The notes: generated by a model from the letters alone, not told the origin. Positions 11,601-24,094 are shown, numbered from the stretch's first letter. The stretch: DNA of 64,000 nucleotides from Pseudoneurospora amorphoporcata (GCA_033297205.1 MU859093.1:62001-126000), one strand, 5' to 3'. Program-made: numbers and translations.

Positions 11601-12994
11601 CAAAGATAGAACAGCGGCTCCGATGAGGGAGGGGAAACTCGGGTAGGATGCCCAATCGAGGAGAAAACACGCAGGTGCACTACCGTCCGATAAAGAGTTT
11701 GCGAGGTCTGAGACCAGCCAGTCAGCCAGCCTATGTCTGGGCATTTCTGTGGTTATGTGTTTATGTCGTCGGGCTTGGAGGTGGTGGTGGCCGTGGTGGT
11801 GGGAAAATTGTGTCGATCTGGTGTCCAAGAAGGGTAAGCAAGCAGACGGATGAGTATCTCCACGCATGGAGGCGTTCGTTTCCCCGTTGGAAACCATCAG
11901 GTGATGACAGTGAAATGACGAAAACAGGAGTTGTGATGTCTAAAAGTGGTTTTTGACTCGGAGTGTCGGTTGTCGTCCAGTCAAGCCCGTGCCAAGAAAA
12001 CTGTCATACCATTCAGCGCCGCTGTCAAGGACGGTTTTAGCGTAGTGTAGCGCGTGGCTAGAATAGCGGGTATGCTGTGGAGGAAGTTGAGACGGGTGAA
12101 CAAGCGCGCACATCGTCTCAAGCAGCGCTTGGGGGGAGAGGGAACTGGAATTAAAGGATCATCGACCGGGTTCAAAGACAAGGTGGATGCACTGATTGAA
12201 TTCAGCCCACGATGTCACTGTCGCCAGCAGGCCATGGTGTTTTCGTGTCGGCGGGGAGCTTTGGCCCCATTGCAGGATTGGCGTTGGTTGAAACAAATAG
12301 ATGCAACTTCGTCAACAGGGTACCTACTATGCCCCGGGCCGTTTTCCTTGGAGGTCAACGTCGCCAAATGATACAGACAAAAAAGGCGACACACTGTACT
12401 TATCCTCAGTTAACCGGGACTCTGAGAATCGGGAGTTTATCCCACACCCATGATGCATTTTTCCGTTCTACTTTCCCGATGCAGTGTATCGCTGTAAACG
12501 CCAGGAAGGAGGTCATGGTCAGGCACACAAACCCCCATAGCCCCTCCACTAGCCTCAGAATAGTTTAGCGCCCAGTGATGGCCTGTGTCATTCAGCTGCG
12601 CTAGCGCGTTTCAAACTTTGCACCCCTCTTTTTCGCGGCTCCGACTGGACGGGATTGGTGGGCGATCCGGCCAATTCCGTCTTGTCAGATTGTCCAGCCC
12701 TTTTGACCCCTGGGGCGCAATTGCTCCATCAAAGTTGAGATGAACTATTTGGGGAAACGACGAACACTCACAAGTCGGGGTTATACATGTTGGTGTCGGT
12801 ATTTAGAGAAACAATACTACCTCGGAAGCTACCTAGTGCCAAGATCTGCAGTCCGTTGCGCGGAAGCAACCTCAACACGCCGTGCTCAGGTTTGTTGGCG
12901 GGCAAAACAAGGCTTCGGGAGTTTTGCTCCATGACGATAGCCGAGTCTTTTATGTATCGATTTACAGTAATAATCCATGCTTTTGCAATTAATT
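8611..12994. other. gene-poor intergenic region
   Basis: Only short open frames, none with a recognisable domain or plausible splice structure. I see no tRNA, intact transposon or AT-rich RIP island here. Confidence 0.45.
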
Positions 12995-13027
12995 CCGGCA
13001 GCCTAAACTTTTTGCAAAAGAGGGGCC
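12995..13027. repeat. degenerate direct repeat, copy 1
   Basis: GGCAGCCTAAACTTTTTGCA at 12998-13017, followed by AAAGAGGGG, resembles the segment at 13220-13250. A flanking segment on the minus strand (about 13040-13067) reads GTCGCTCAATGGTTAGAGGG, like the 5' half of a tRNA, but no matching T arm follows. Confidence 0.35.
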
Positions 13028-13219
13028 TTGCACAGACTAGAAAAGGGCCCTCTAACCATTGAGCGACGGGGGATAGTCTAAAGAGTGGGTCTCCCAACCC
13101 CCTGTAGACGGGTATAAGTGTCCACGCCCACCAAAATTGGACCCCTGCTTTTACAAATCCGGCCTTGAGCGTTTGCAACGGAAATAGCAGTTAGCAGTCT
13201 TTACCACCAGAGGGAATGC

Positions 13220-13250
13220 GGGCAGCCCAAATCTTTAGCAAAAGGGGGGG
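13220..13250. repeat. degenerate direct repeat, copy 2
   Basis: GGCAGCCCAAATCTTTAGCA at 13221-13240, followed by AAAGGGGGGG, is an imperfect copy of 12995-13027 about 220 bp away. Probably an old, mutated low-copy repeat. Confidence 0.35.
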
Positions 13251-15493
13251 TTAGCGACTGTAGGGATCATTACTGTATTGGATCCCTCGGTTTACCCACA
13301 AATCCAGGAACCCGTCCAACCAGGTCGACCACAAGATAGCTGCAAAATACACTGCATCCTCACATCAGCCATCAGCCCACGAGATATTCCGGGCTTCGAT
13401 CAAACAAGCTCTTTACGCCAACGGCCCGTTCCCCCACCTCTCTTGCTTCTGGAACCTCTTTACCTTGACGAGGCCGATGACTGTGCCGTCCGCTGTTGCA
13501 CTCGCGCAAACCGTTAATATCGGGATATTGGTACGGCACAGACGGTCTGAACACCGCAGCGAGCCAGCGACTTAACACGCACGCTAGAACACCAGAGTTC
13601 TCTTTCCATACAGCTGCACAGTGAAAACTCTGACAAGGAGCTCTTTCCTCCCTGGGCAAAAGAGACCGAGAAAGCAAAGATCTGGACAGTGACCTTGGCA
13701 AGACTTGGTACGGAGCGGGGTGGCGAACATGATTGGATTGTATGTCAAATGTCTTCTCGCTACCTAGAAACTGCTCTGATACATACCGTATTCGGCCAAA
13801 CCACCACCTTCATCACTCCTTCCAATGACTTCACAGGCCGCCTAAACGTCCGTCCACTCCAGCCGAGGACAAGCTCCCACGACCTCTCTCTCCCTCTCTT
13901 CTCCTTTCCCCATCGTGCCAACACACCCTTTTCCCTGATGGATGGTGTCCGAATACCCGCAGGTTGCAACCAAGTCGTCGCAATCCAGGGGAACTGTCCA
14001 CCAACCGCCCAATCAATGTCCATGTGGCGGCTGCAAGATGCAGGTACGACCTTGGCTTGTCCCTCCTTCTGTCTGTCCCAAGCCTCCCCACCTGAATTGC
14101 GTGCATTTGTGAGAGGGGTGGACGTGTCAATGGGAGGGAAAATATTGTCCGTCTCTCGTCGACCCCTCTCACCCAGCCCGCCTTGTTTTACTGTCCAACT
14201 GAACCGCCGGCCAACCCATCATGATGCCGTCATGGTTCTTCTCATTCCATCCGTTTCTCAGTAACAAAGAAAGCCCCGACACTAGTTCTGTGTCAAGCCG
14301 ATATTTGACACCTGCCCAGCTGCGCTTCTTGACCATGAACTAATGCGCCTCACGATGGCGGTTCCATGTCCTCGGCAGTCATTCCATCGCGTTACGATTT
14401 CGACCCATTCCAATCGCTGGACCAGACCCCGCTAGGCCCATCACGGCGCGACAGGTGGGGGCTTCCAGGGGCTGTTCAGGTGGGCTTCGGAGGTTCAAGG
14501 CCCGCAGAAGAAGCGAACGAAGGAATGGAACATTTGTTCCTTTCTGTTTCCGGCCACGAGTGATCAACACCCGGACCAGCACATGGATGGCTAGGCGTGC
14601 ATCAAGGCTTCAGTCGAGACCTTCGTCAGTGCCTGAAAATCTCGGTTGGCCAAAGCTGCCTGCGGGGGTGTCAAACAGGTGATGAGAGCCGACGCTGCCC
14701 TGTGACAAGGTGATGAGAAAAAGTCAAACCTCTCATCGGAGGCGGATATAGTTTACCAATCTGGATGTTGACATGGAAAAAGTTGCAAAGTCAAAAGGTC
14801 ACTGACACAGTACTGTGTGGTAAACACCCCACCCACTGTCCGTCCGTCCGCCCAGCCCAGCGCCGGCAAATCCCAGCTGTTTGCCTCTCCTCCCCTTCAC
14901 TTCCACTACTTCCATCTCTTTGCGCCCAGCCCGCATCCTGTTCCGATGGGTGGGTGGGTTGCGTTGGTGAGCGTTGAGTGGTCAGAGAGGTTACCAAAGA
15001 GTGAGAGATACCACACCCCATGTCCTACATATTCAGGCACAGTCCATGGGCCGTCTTATAATAAGCCCACGATGCCCTCCACCTCCTCACCCTTCATCTG
15101 GTCTTCCCCTTACTCATCCTCGATTATCGTGGGCTTTGTCGTTCCCTTCCTTGCCCGTTCTCCTTCACCTTCCTTTGACCTCAAGCTGCTGAGCCTGCTT
15201 AGCGCGTCCTATCCTTTCTTCAACCACAAGCCTTTTCATCTTGGCCCTTTGTGTGTGCTTTATCCGCTGAGCTGGATACAACAACTGGCATTGTTCAAAC
15301 ACGACATCGAGAATATCACCCGAAAACCATATCGATTACTCTCGGTGCTCCGGTATTAGCACCTACGACTCCACAGAGCCAATATCAACTTTGAGTCAAG
15401 ACGGTCGGTCCTAGAGACAGATAGACGAGACTTCACCTTTACCACTTCTTCGACACATGCCGCTTTACGAAAAAAACGATAAACGATTTCAAC
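13251..15493. other. intergenic and promoter region of the DUF1996-WSC gene
   Basis: Open frames of up to about 190 codons exist here but lack an ATG at the expected place or any recognisable domain. The pyrimidine-rich stretch at about 14880-15260 is probably promoter or leader of the downstream gene. Confidence 0.4.
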
Positions 15494-17264
15494 ATGATTT
15501 TCACCACTGCTGCCCTTGCAGCTCTCGTCGCCTCGGTCGCCGCAAAGGAAGAACGCACCTTTGCCGTCTTGCGTCACTACGGAAATGGCCCCCTTACCAC
15601 TTGCCGTGCCGACCCGATCATCTCCCCCGGTACCGCTTCCGCTCACGTCCACACTGTCATGGGTGCCAGCAACTTCGGTCTCAACGTTACCGGAGAGCAC
15701 CTCAGAAAGTCTGAATGCACGACGGCCCTGCCCAAGGCCGATATGAGCAACTATTGGTTCCCGACTCTCTACTTTAAGGATCCCAAGGATGGCAAGCTCG
15801 AGCAGGTTCCTTTCTACTACATGAATGTGTACTACTTGTGGGTATTCCTTCATATTTCCTTATCACATCGCTTGGATACTAACAAGAAGCAGCTTCGAGG
15901 CGACCAACGATCCGATCAAGGCCTTCCCTCTGGGTTTGAAGATGGTGAGCGGTAATGCCATGTTGAGGACTCCTCCACGGGGCGCTGGTTACGGCAAGGG
16001 AACCAACCAGGACCCTTCCAAGGGACCTATCACTGCCGCTACCATCACCTGCCCCCGTCCCAACTTCGACCCGCCAAGCTGGCCCAAGGGCTCTGATGGT
16101 TCCATGGCTGGCATGAAGACCAACCAGGATGGCGAAGGCTGGGGATTCCCCTTCCAAGACTGCGATGCCTATGCCTCGCCCATGAGAACGGATGTCCACT
16201 TCCCGTCGTGCTACAACCCCAAGGCTGGTCTTGACGACTACAAGAACAACATGGCCTTCCCTACTGATACGGGTGATCATGGCAAGCACGACTGCCCCGA
16301 GGGATGGATCCACACTCCTCACATCTTCTTCGAGACATACTGGAACACTCACGGTTTGGTCGATCGTTACAAGGACCTTGTTGGCAAGGAGAGCCCCTTC
16401 GTCTTTGCCAACGGGGATGCTACTGGCTTCTCTGTCCACGGTGACTTTGTTTCCGGTTGGGATGAGGAGGCCCTTCAGCAGATCATTGACAACTGCAACG
16501 CTGGCCATGCTGGCATGCACACCTGCCCTGGTCTCATTGGCGGTGTCAACGATGAGAGCAAGTCGTGCAAGATTGAGTGCCCTGTCGAGGAGCAGGTTGA
16601 CGGAAAGCTGGACAAGCTTCCTGGAAACAACCCCATCACGGGCTGGAAGTACGGTACCGGCGGAAGCGGCAGCGGCAGCAGCGGCAACAACCTGGCCGTG
16701 GATATTGAGTCTGCTACTCCCAGTCCCACCAGTGTCGTCAAGCAGGCCGTCACTAGCCAGGCCCAGACCACTACTGTCGTCCAAACCACCACTGTCCATT
16801 CAACCACGACCGTCTACATCTCTGCTGTTAATGGTGCTAAGCCTACTGATGCTGCCACTGGCGGCAAGGCCGTTGGCGACTTCAAGTATGCCGGCTGCTA
16901 CAAGGACGCCTCGGACCGTGTTCTCAGCGGAGTGATCCGCGCCAACCTCGGCCGGGTCAACAACACCGCTTGTATTTCTCATTGCAGCTTCAAGGGCTTC
17001 AGCGTTGCCGGTACCGAGTATGGCGGCGAATGCTACTGCGGCAACGAGCTCTCCAAGGTCGAGCAGTTGGACGACTCCAAGTGCAGCATGACTTGCGACG
17101 GCGACGACGCCGACAAGTGCGGTGGCGACTGGGCTTTGTCCGTCTACACCAAGAGCGGCAAGGTCTCGGCCCGTGATGTTCACGAGGAGAGCCACCGCCG
17201 CCGCCATGTTCACAACCACTACATGCACCACCGCCGCACTCCTGGTGGAAGGTTCCGCAGGTAA
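15494..17264 (+). CDS. secreted DUF1996 protein with C-terminal WSC domain
   Basis: Probably an extracellular or cell-wall-associated protein; DUF1996 has no established activity and WSC domains are thought to bind carbohydrate. CDS is join(15494..15837,15893..17264), 571 aa. The intron has donor GTGGGT, branch ATACTAAC and acceptor CAG, and joins MNVYYF to FEATNDPIKAF in frame. Residues 1-17 form a signal peptide (hydrophobic, ending in SVAA). The DUF1996 region (about 20-340) has conserved HVHTVMG, SNYWFPTLYF, CWDG-like Asp/His motifs and DHGKHDCPEGW. A Ser/Thr-rich linker (about 375-440) precedes the WSC domain (about 445-535: FKYAGCYKDA, CISHC, GGECYCGNEL, CGG). The tail is His/Arg-rich. 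No GPI signal or membrane helix is seen at the C-terminus. Confidence 0.9.
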
Positions 17265-18419
17265 ATGTCTCTTTGGACAGATACCAGTGAAAACCTCGGT
17301 TTCATTTCTTCTTCACATCTATACTTTTGAGCGGAGGTTTCCATGCAGAACCTCCATGGATTAGGGATTATCTAGAAAGGGAAAAAAGAAAGGGGGCGCA
17401 TTCGGTATAAGATACAAGGATCAGGTCTGCAGACCATTTTGATGACGATATGAAATGACCACATCTTTTCGAAAAAGAGGAGGAGCAACGCCCATGGGAT
17501 TGGTGTAGAAAGGCAGGACGCACCATTTTCACATCACACTTCACTTCGCAAAAGATACCTTTTTTGTTTTCGGTTTTGTACATGTTACTTTACTTCTTTA
17601 CCCTCGCTTGGTTGGGGATTCTTGATACCCAACACCCACATATTTCAGCTTTGAGTTTCAGGCCTCTTTTGAGGAAATTGATTAGCGGCCTCTTTCTTCT
17701 TGTAAAGAGGACCCATTTGAGAGATCATACACACACAGACTTTGGACTACACGTTTTGGGCTACAGTAACGTTTCGTGATATACTTTTGCATGCTTGTAT
17801 GATTTGTGTGAGGTTGTGTTTAGCTGGGACAAGAGCATTGTTTGCGTTGATCATGAGGACGTGTTACGTGGTACGATAGTGTAGGTAACATGACTGGAGC
17901 TCTTGAACAGTAAATCTCACAAGACGGACCTTAAGACAAGAAGCTTTTAATTGTTACTGTACATAAATCACAAGAATAGAAAATTGTGCGGTGCTTGTCG
18001 AACAACCGTTCAGGGTTCGTGATGATCCAGACGAGCCGGGTGGTGGTGGTGTTATACCGCCCTGGTGGTTCAACCTTCAGGGTCAAGTTACAGGGGGAAA
18101 AACAGAGGGTCTGTGCTGAAAAATAAGAACCATGGGGAGTGGAAACCTACCTAAAAAGTTTTGCGCTTAGAAAGGTGGAGAAAGACAAACTGCACAAGCG
18201 AGCACAAGTGACGTAAAGCATAAAAAAGTTTAATCGCTAACACTTCTCGAAGGAAACTTCAGATGAACTTGACGACATCAAAAACCCCGCAAACGGCATT
18301 TTGAAACTGGGCATTAAAGGACCGTCTCTTATTCCGAAACATTCTTCTCACTCTAACAATATCTCAGCAAACAACACAACCCAACACCGACTGAGAGCAA
18401 CCACCACGACAAGCCCAGC
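17265..18419. other. intergenic
   Basis: 3' region of the DUF1996-WSC gene and promoter of the rRNA methyltransferase gene, transcribed in the same direction. A-rich leader from about 18330. No gene seen. Confidence 0.5.
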
Positions 18420-20522
18420 ATGTCCCTCTACCACGAGTCGGCCGCCATCCTCACGGCCGCTGGTGGTCCAGCCGCCACCCACGGCGGTAGTCTCAAGTCG
18501 CGCATCTTCAAAGACAAATCCCTAAAGTCGCCTCCCGCCCAAGTCTACGCTTTAGCCCTCGAAACCAGCAAATGGAGCGCCATCCTCAAAGAAGTCGTCG
18601 AGGCCGCGGACCTGCTCAAGCACGAGCGAAAAATCACGCCTGTTCTCTCGCTCCTGCTTGTGCATGACTTGTTGCTGTCCAAGTCGGGAATCGCGCTACC
18701 TGCTACTCACGGGTTGAGGGTTTCCATCGAGAGACACAAGGCTCGTCTGAACTCGGAGTTTGTGAGGGCTCGGATCAGACGCAAGTGCGCCAGCTTGGAT
18801 GCGCTGAGGACGCAAGTGGAGATTGAGGCTAGGGGCGGGTGTCCGGTGCATCCTAGATGGATTCGGGTGAACACTCTGAAATCGACGGTGGAAGAACAGC
18901 TGGCTACGACGTTTAAAGGGTGGGAGGTTGTGGAAACGGTGGCGGATGTTATCAAGGCTGCTGATGCTTTTGATTCTCCTCAGCAAGGAGGAGGAAAGCG
19001 GGGGAAGAAGGTGATTCACATGGACGGACACATTCCCAATCTCATGGCCGCCTGCCCGGGCGTGGCAGATTTCACCAAGACGGAGGCCTACAAGTCCGGG
19101 AAAATCATCTTGCAGGATAAGGCGAGTTGCTTCCCTGCTTATTTGCTTGATCCCAGGCCGGAGAGGGATGGAGACGTCATGGACACGTGCGCGGCGCCGG
19201 GGAATAAGACGACGCATTTGGCGGCCATTGTGGCGGCGAGGGTGGAGGATGGGAAGGCGGTTATTTTTGATGGGAAAACTTCCAAGACCTCCAAGAAAGA
19301 AAAGGGAAAGAAGAATGACAAGGAAACGACAACGACGACCATCTACGCCTTCGAAAAAGACCCCCACCGCGCCAAAACCTTGCAGAAAATGGTCAAAACC
19401 GCCGGCTCCGACACCTTCACCGTGGTCAACGCCGGTAAAGACTTTTTGAAAGTTAACCCCCTGGATACCAAGTACCGGAACGTGGGCGCTCTACTTCTTG
19501 ATCCTTCTTGCTCTGGATCGGGGATTGTGGGGCGGGATGATGCTCCTACCCTTCACCTCCCCTCCGCCCCATCCTCCTCTACGGCCTCTGCCGCTTCCAC
19601 CAAAAACCACAATGGAAAACCCAACAACAACAAGCGCAAGCAACCGCCAACTACGGAGGCTAAGGAGGAGCCCCCGACCAAAAAAGTCCTAATAGACGAC
19701 GACGGCGTGGCCATCCCTGTCTCCTCCCAAGCCGACCTCGAAGCGCGCATCGCTTCGCTCGCCTCCTTCCAGTTGGTCCTGCTTCAACACGCCATGTCTT
19801 TCCCCTCGGCGAAACGGATCACCTACAGCACATGCTCGATCCACGCTGGCGAAAATGAGCACGTCGTTCTGCGCGCTTTGGCGTCGGAGGTTGCGAAGAG
19901 GAGAGGGTGGAAGATACTAAAACGGGAGGAGCAAGTGGACGGGATGAGGAGGTGGGATGTTAGGGGTGAGGCCGAGGCGATGGTGGTGGAGGGGGTGACG
20001 GAGGGGATGGATCAAAAGGAGAGGGAGGAAGTGAGAGATGCGGTTATCAGAGCCTATTATAGGGATGATGGACGGGGAGTGATGGGGTTCTTTGTGGCGG
20101 GGTTTGTGAGGGATGGGAGTGTTGATGATGCGGTGTATACCACTGGTACTGGTGCCAGCCACGGAGCTGAAGGTGAAGAGGCGGCGGAGGAGCAAGACGC
20201 CGAAGGACCCTTTGTAAGGGATGAGCAGGGAAGGATTGTTAGGGATGAGAATGGTATTCCTACGTTGAAGAGCACGGGGAAGAAGGCGGTGGATTTGAAG
20301 GAGTTGGAGGGAGAAGATGAGAGTTCGGTAGAGTATCAGGTTGAGGGGCAAGGTGAAGGGGAGCCGTATCAGAGGGATGAGGAAGGACAAATCGTGAGGG
20401 ATGAGGAGGGATTGCCGATTTTGAAGGAGGGGAGGAGGTGGAAGGTTGTTAAAGGGGGGAAGGGGCAAGTGAATGGTGAGAGTGAGAGTGATGATGGTGA
20501 ATGGGGTGGTTTTGATGATTAG
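18420..20522 (+). CDS. rcm1: 25S rRNA m5C methyltransferase (Rcm1/NSUN5 family)
   Basis: NOL1/NOP2/Sun-type cytosine-C5 methyltransferase; yeast Rcm1 and human NSUN5 modify one conserved cytosine of large-subunit rRNA in the nucleolus. Single exon, 700 aa. SAM-binding motif DTCAAPGNKTTHLA near residue 254. The conserved-Cys motif DPSCSGSG is near 360, and TYSTCSIHAGENE near 470 carries the second conserved Cys. Low-complexity Lys/Thr and Ser/Ala insertions interrupt the core at about 285-300 and 380-425. The C-terminal extension (about 575-700) is acidic and holds two copies of a motif of the form RDExGxIVRDExGxPxLK about 60 residues apart. The extension is longer than in yeast; its role is unknown. 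The start gives the family N-terminus (SLYHESAAIL). Confidence 0.92.
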   Translation: MSLYHESAAILTAAGGPAATHGGSLKSRIFKDKSLKSPPAQVYALALETSKWSAILKEVVEAADLLKHERKITPVLSLLLVHDLLLSKSGIALPATHGLRVSIERHKARLNSEFVRARIRRKCASLDALRTQVEIEARGGCPVHPRWIRVNTLKSTVEEQLATTFKGWEVVETVADVIKAADAFDSPQQGGGKRGKKVIHMDGHIPNLMAACPGVADFTKTEAYKSGKIILQDKASCFPAYLLDPRPERDGDVMDTCAAPGNKTTHLAAIVAARVEDGKAVIFDGKTSKTSKKEKGKKNDKETTTTTIYAFEKDPHRAKTLQKMVKTAGSDTFTVVNAGKDFLKVNPLDTKYRNVGALLLDPSCSGSGIVGRDDAPTLHLPSAPSSSTASAASTKNHNGKPNNNKRKQPPTTEAKEEPPTKKVLIDDDGVAIPVSSQADLEARIASLASFQLVLLQHAMSFPSAKRITYSTCSIHAGENEHVVLRALASEVAKRRGWKILKREEQVDGMRRWDVRGEAEAMVVEGVTEGMDQKEREEVRDAVIRAYYRDDGRGVMGFFVAGFVRDGSVDDAVYTTGTGASHGAEGEEAAEEQDAEGPFVRDEQGRIVRDENGIPTLKSTGKKAVDLKELEGEDESSVEYQVEGQGEGEPYQRDEEGQIVRDEEGLPILKEGRRWKVVKGGKGQVNGESESDDGEWGGFDD

Positions 20523-22218
20523 ACTTGGTACTCGAGAGATCAGTGAAGTTTCTACGTAATGTAAAAAGTTCTTGTCACTCACAGCACAAAACACCCAAAG
20601 CTCGTCGTCTGGGTGTTTCACACCTCTTTAGCACTAAACATATCTTGCTTTCTCGATCCCATTGCGTTGTCAGTTCGGCCTTTAAAATGACAGTTACAAA
20701 CAGATAGCAACACCACGATGATAGTGGTGCTGGCCATTGCCAATGCCATTGCCCATGATAAAATCTCACCGTACCGTGCCAAGCGAACTTGTCACCGGCC
20801 CCGGAGAATTGGCCGGTCAATATTTCAGTTCTTTAAAATGTCGGTCGGGTTAACAGCGAGTCAGGGACCAGCCGGTGAGCCTCGGCTCGTTGAAGATTTC
20901 AAGCCTATTTCAAGGATGGAATTCCTGGTTCTGGATCCACATGTATGTATTGCGGTAAACATGGATATGGCGGTGGACCGGTCTCGTGGGAAATATGGAA
21001 CCTTTCAATTTCCAAATCTTTCGAGATTTTTCACATGATTCAGCGAAGTGGACGAGTTAAAGTTGAGGCTCTGGCCAAGCCCCGGCCGCGCCCGCGAAAA
21101 CTCCGATTGCGAACGGTGGGGCCAAGGTCGGCGTGTCGGTGCTTGCCAAGTCCCGTCCCGGATCGGATTTTGTCCAATGTGCACGCTACCTTGGATAAGC
21201 ACATCGGACGTGGCCCGGCCCCTGCCCCTTGCCGCTGTAAGGCGCTGTAGCGTGCTGTAGGGCAGTTGCAAATGGTGCGACGCTGACAGGCCAAGCACCA
21301 TTTCGGATGGCTGGCGGATGCGGCACAGGCCACTTTCTCAAACTGTCGACATGGCACCTCAACCCAATCAAGCTCTTCCCAGTCGCACAGCAGGACCGGC
21401 CGTGAGTGCTGTCTGGGATCGGGTTTTCCGCCCGTCGTTCGTCCCGTTGTGTCTCCTCCTCAAACCCAAATTCTCAGGTCCCGAGTACCACGACTTTGGA
21501 CCGTCCAGCCTATCAAACCACATGTTGAAAGTCATATGGCCTTCTAGAACACGCACAAAGGGCTATTCTAGGATCCTACACCTTGGGCACTTTACGCTAC
21601 ACGGAGCTTGGGTATTCACCCGTGGCCGCACTGCGCCCACCGCAGTGACTGCACCGCACAGGGGATGTTATGACGTGCCACTCCACCCAGAAAACGAACT
21701 GAACGGCGAAGAGCCTCTCGACGCCAATTCCTCGAACCCTGGGCTTGGCTGGCCCCGTCGTCTTCACTGCTTCACTTTGCCCCCACCACTGTCACCAACA
21801 CGTACCATGGGTCAGTTGCTAATCAGATATCGCCAGATCAGAGGTACCGGCGGGTTTTGGGTCCGACTATGGGTCCATCCCTAATACAGGCATCGCCCCT
21901 GGTAACTGACAAATACAGGGCTATGGCTGTTTACCGAACGGTGATCGTTTCGTGGCGGGGATCTGGTACCGGCTTGATGGAGCCTTACACGCAACTCTCC
22001 GTACCCTGTTCGGATCAAGTTCACGAACCAGGCCCAAGGTGGAGTTGACGCACATCGGGACCATCCAGTACCGGGGTGGCTTTTATGCCTGCTTGTTGCT
22101 GTTGCTGTCTCGAATAAATATAAGGCTGTGTGTCCCCGGCTCATGTTGCCCAAGAAGGGAGAGAGGACAAGATATCAGTCCAAGCGTTGATCAACACATG
22201 CACGGCCCATCAGTCATC
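20523..22218. other. intergenic; promoter of the DHA1 transporter
   Basis: GC-rich 1.7 kb without a recognisable gene. A 188-codon ATG frame at 21318-21884 has no domain and no codon pattern I trust. Leader of the transporter lies just upstream of 22219. Confidence 0.45.
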
Positions 22219-24094
22219 ATGGCTGCCGGCACACCACAGTCCTCGGGGTCATCGACCGCAACGGCAATGGATATCGAATGTCAAAACACAAAAGTCAGCA
22301 GAGTCTCGCATTGGTACCTCCTACTCAACCCTGGCGGAATCACCGATGCCATCCGCAACCACCACTATGAGGGCGAGGGCACACACGAGAAGCCCTACAT
22401 CGTCGACTTCCTACCCGTCGACGGACACAACGCCATGCAATATCCCAACTGGAAGAAGTGGACCATCACCATCCTACAGGCCGTCGCCACCTTGGCCGTA
22501 GCCTTCGTCAGTACCGCGTTTTCTGGAGGCATCAGGGAGATCGTCATTGGCTTCGGGGTCAGCACAGAGGTCGCCATCTTGGGTGTTTCGCTTTTCGTCC
22601 TTGGTTTCGCCGTCGGTCCGGTACTATGGGCCCCTCTAAGCGAGTTCTACGGTCGTCAGATCCTCTTCTTCCTCACCTACATGGCTTTGACAGCATTCAA
22701 CGCTGGCGCTGCTGGTGCCCAGAACATCGAGACCCTCATCATCCTCCGATTCTTCGGCGGTACCTTTGGTGCCTCGCCCTTGACCAACTCGGGTGGTGTT
22801 ATTGCTGATATGTTTACTGCCAAGGGTATGTCATGCTTCTTCCATCCCATATCACTTACCATACACTAACTACGTATCAACAGAACGTGGTATTGCCTCC
22901 GGTGTCTTTGCCATGGCTCCCTTCCTGGGTCCCTCGATCGGTCCCATTGTCGGTGGATTCTTGGGTCAAGCCGAGGGCTGGCGTTGGGTTGAAGGTGTTA
23001 TGGCCATCTTTACCGGTGTCCTCTGGATTGCCTGCTCCCTCACTGTCCCCGAGACCTACGCCCCCGTTATCCTCCGTCGCCGTGCCAAGAACCTTAGCAA
23101 GGAGACCGGCAAGCTCTACGTCTCCCGTCTCGACTTGCAGACTCGCCACCAAAGCTTCGGACAACAGATCAGGATCTCGCTCCTTCGCCCCTGGATATTA
23201 CTCTTCACCGAGCCCATCGTCCTCCTCACTTCGCTCTACATGGCCATCGTCTATGGTACTCTCTACCTCATGTTCGCCGCCTTCCCCATTGTCTTCCAGC
23301 AGATTCGCGGCTGGAGCCCTGGCATCGGCGGCCTCGCCTTCGTCGGTGTCGCCGTTGGCATGATGCTCTCGGTCGGCTACGCCATGTTCGACAACAAGCG
23401 CTATGCGCGCGTCGCCGACAAGCACGGTGGCATGGCGCCCCCCGAGGCCCGCTTGCCCCTCGCCATCGTCGGCTCCATCCTCCTGCCCGTCGGTCTCTTC
23501 TGGTTCGCGTGGACCAACGGCCCCGAAATCCACTGGATCGTTCCCATCATCGCGTCCGGCTTCTTCGCCGGCGGCCTGGTCATGGTCTTCCTCAGTCTCA
23601 TGGGCTACCTGATCGACTCGTACACCATCTTTGCCGCCTCCGTGCTGGCTGCCAACTCGGTCCTCCGCTCGCTCTTCGGCGCCGCATTCCCCCTCTTCAC
23701 CACCTACATGTATGCCGACCTTGGCATCCACTGGGCCTCGACCATCCCTGCCTTCCTCGCGCTCGCTTGCGTGCCTTTCCCCTTCATCTTCTGGAAGTAC
23801 GGCCACTTGGTCAGGGCGAGGTGCAAGTACGCTGCTGAAGCGGCGCAGGCGCTCGCCAAGATGATGGCGGCTGCCAAGGCGAGACAGGAGCAGCAGGAGG
23901 GCAAGCCTGTACAGCAGCAGCCACAGGTTGCTGTTCCCGCCGGTGTCACGGAGGAGAACGAGGAGATGATGGAGACGAAGGAGACCCATGCCAACATCCC
24001 TGCGATTTCGATCATGAGCGATGATGAGAGAACGGTGAACGGATCGGGGAACACAACGGAGATGGAGGAGGAGAAGGGTGAGAGGAGGGCTTAA
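22219..24094 (+). CDS. MFS drug:H+ antiporter-1 type transporter (polyamine/multidrug-like)
   Basis: Plasma-membrane proton antiporter of the 12-helix DHA1 group, which exports drugs or polyamines in related fungi. CDS is join(22219..22825,22884..24094), 605 aa; the intron (58 nt, GTATGT, CACTAAC branch, CAG) rejoins FTAK to ERGIASGVF. The cytosolic N-terminus (about 1-85) has a conserved PNWKKWTITILQ entry to helix 1. LSEFYGR after helix 2 and the PETYAPVILRRRAK motif before the central loop are typical of the subgroup. The C-terminus is long, Gln/Glu-rich and cytosolic (about 535-605). Start chosen at 22219 (A at -3, G at +4); an in-frame ATG at 22198 would add seven residues. The substrate cannot be told from sequence. 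Confidence 0.88.

Noticed and set aside
13036..13075. tRNA gene on the minus strand
   Set aside because: Only a D-arm-like half is present; no T arm or acceptor stem partner.
13689..14264. 191-codon open frame
   Set aside because: No ATG at its start, no domain, codon use like random sequence, overlapped by equally long frames on the other strand.
14817..15359. 180-codon open frame upstream of the DUF1996-WSC gene
   Set aside because: Non-ATG start, Ser/Pro/Leu-rich because of pyrimidine-rich promoter DNA, no recognisable domain.
21318..21884. 188-codon ATG frame upstream of the DHA1 transporter
   Set aside because: No domain, no splice structure, composition not protein-like; most likely chance in GC-rich promoter DNA.
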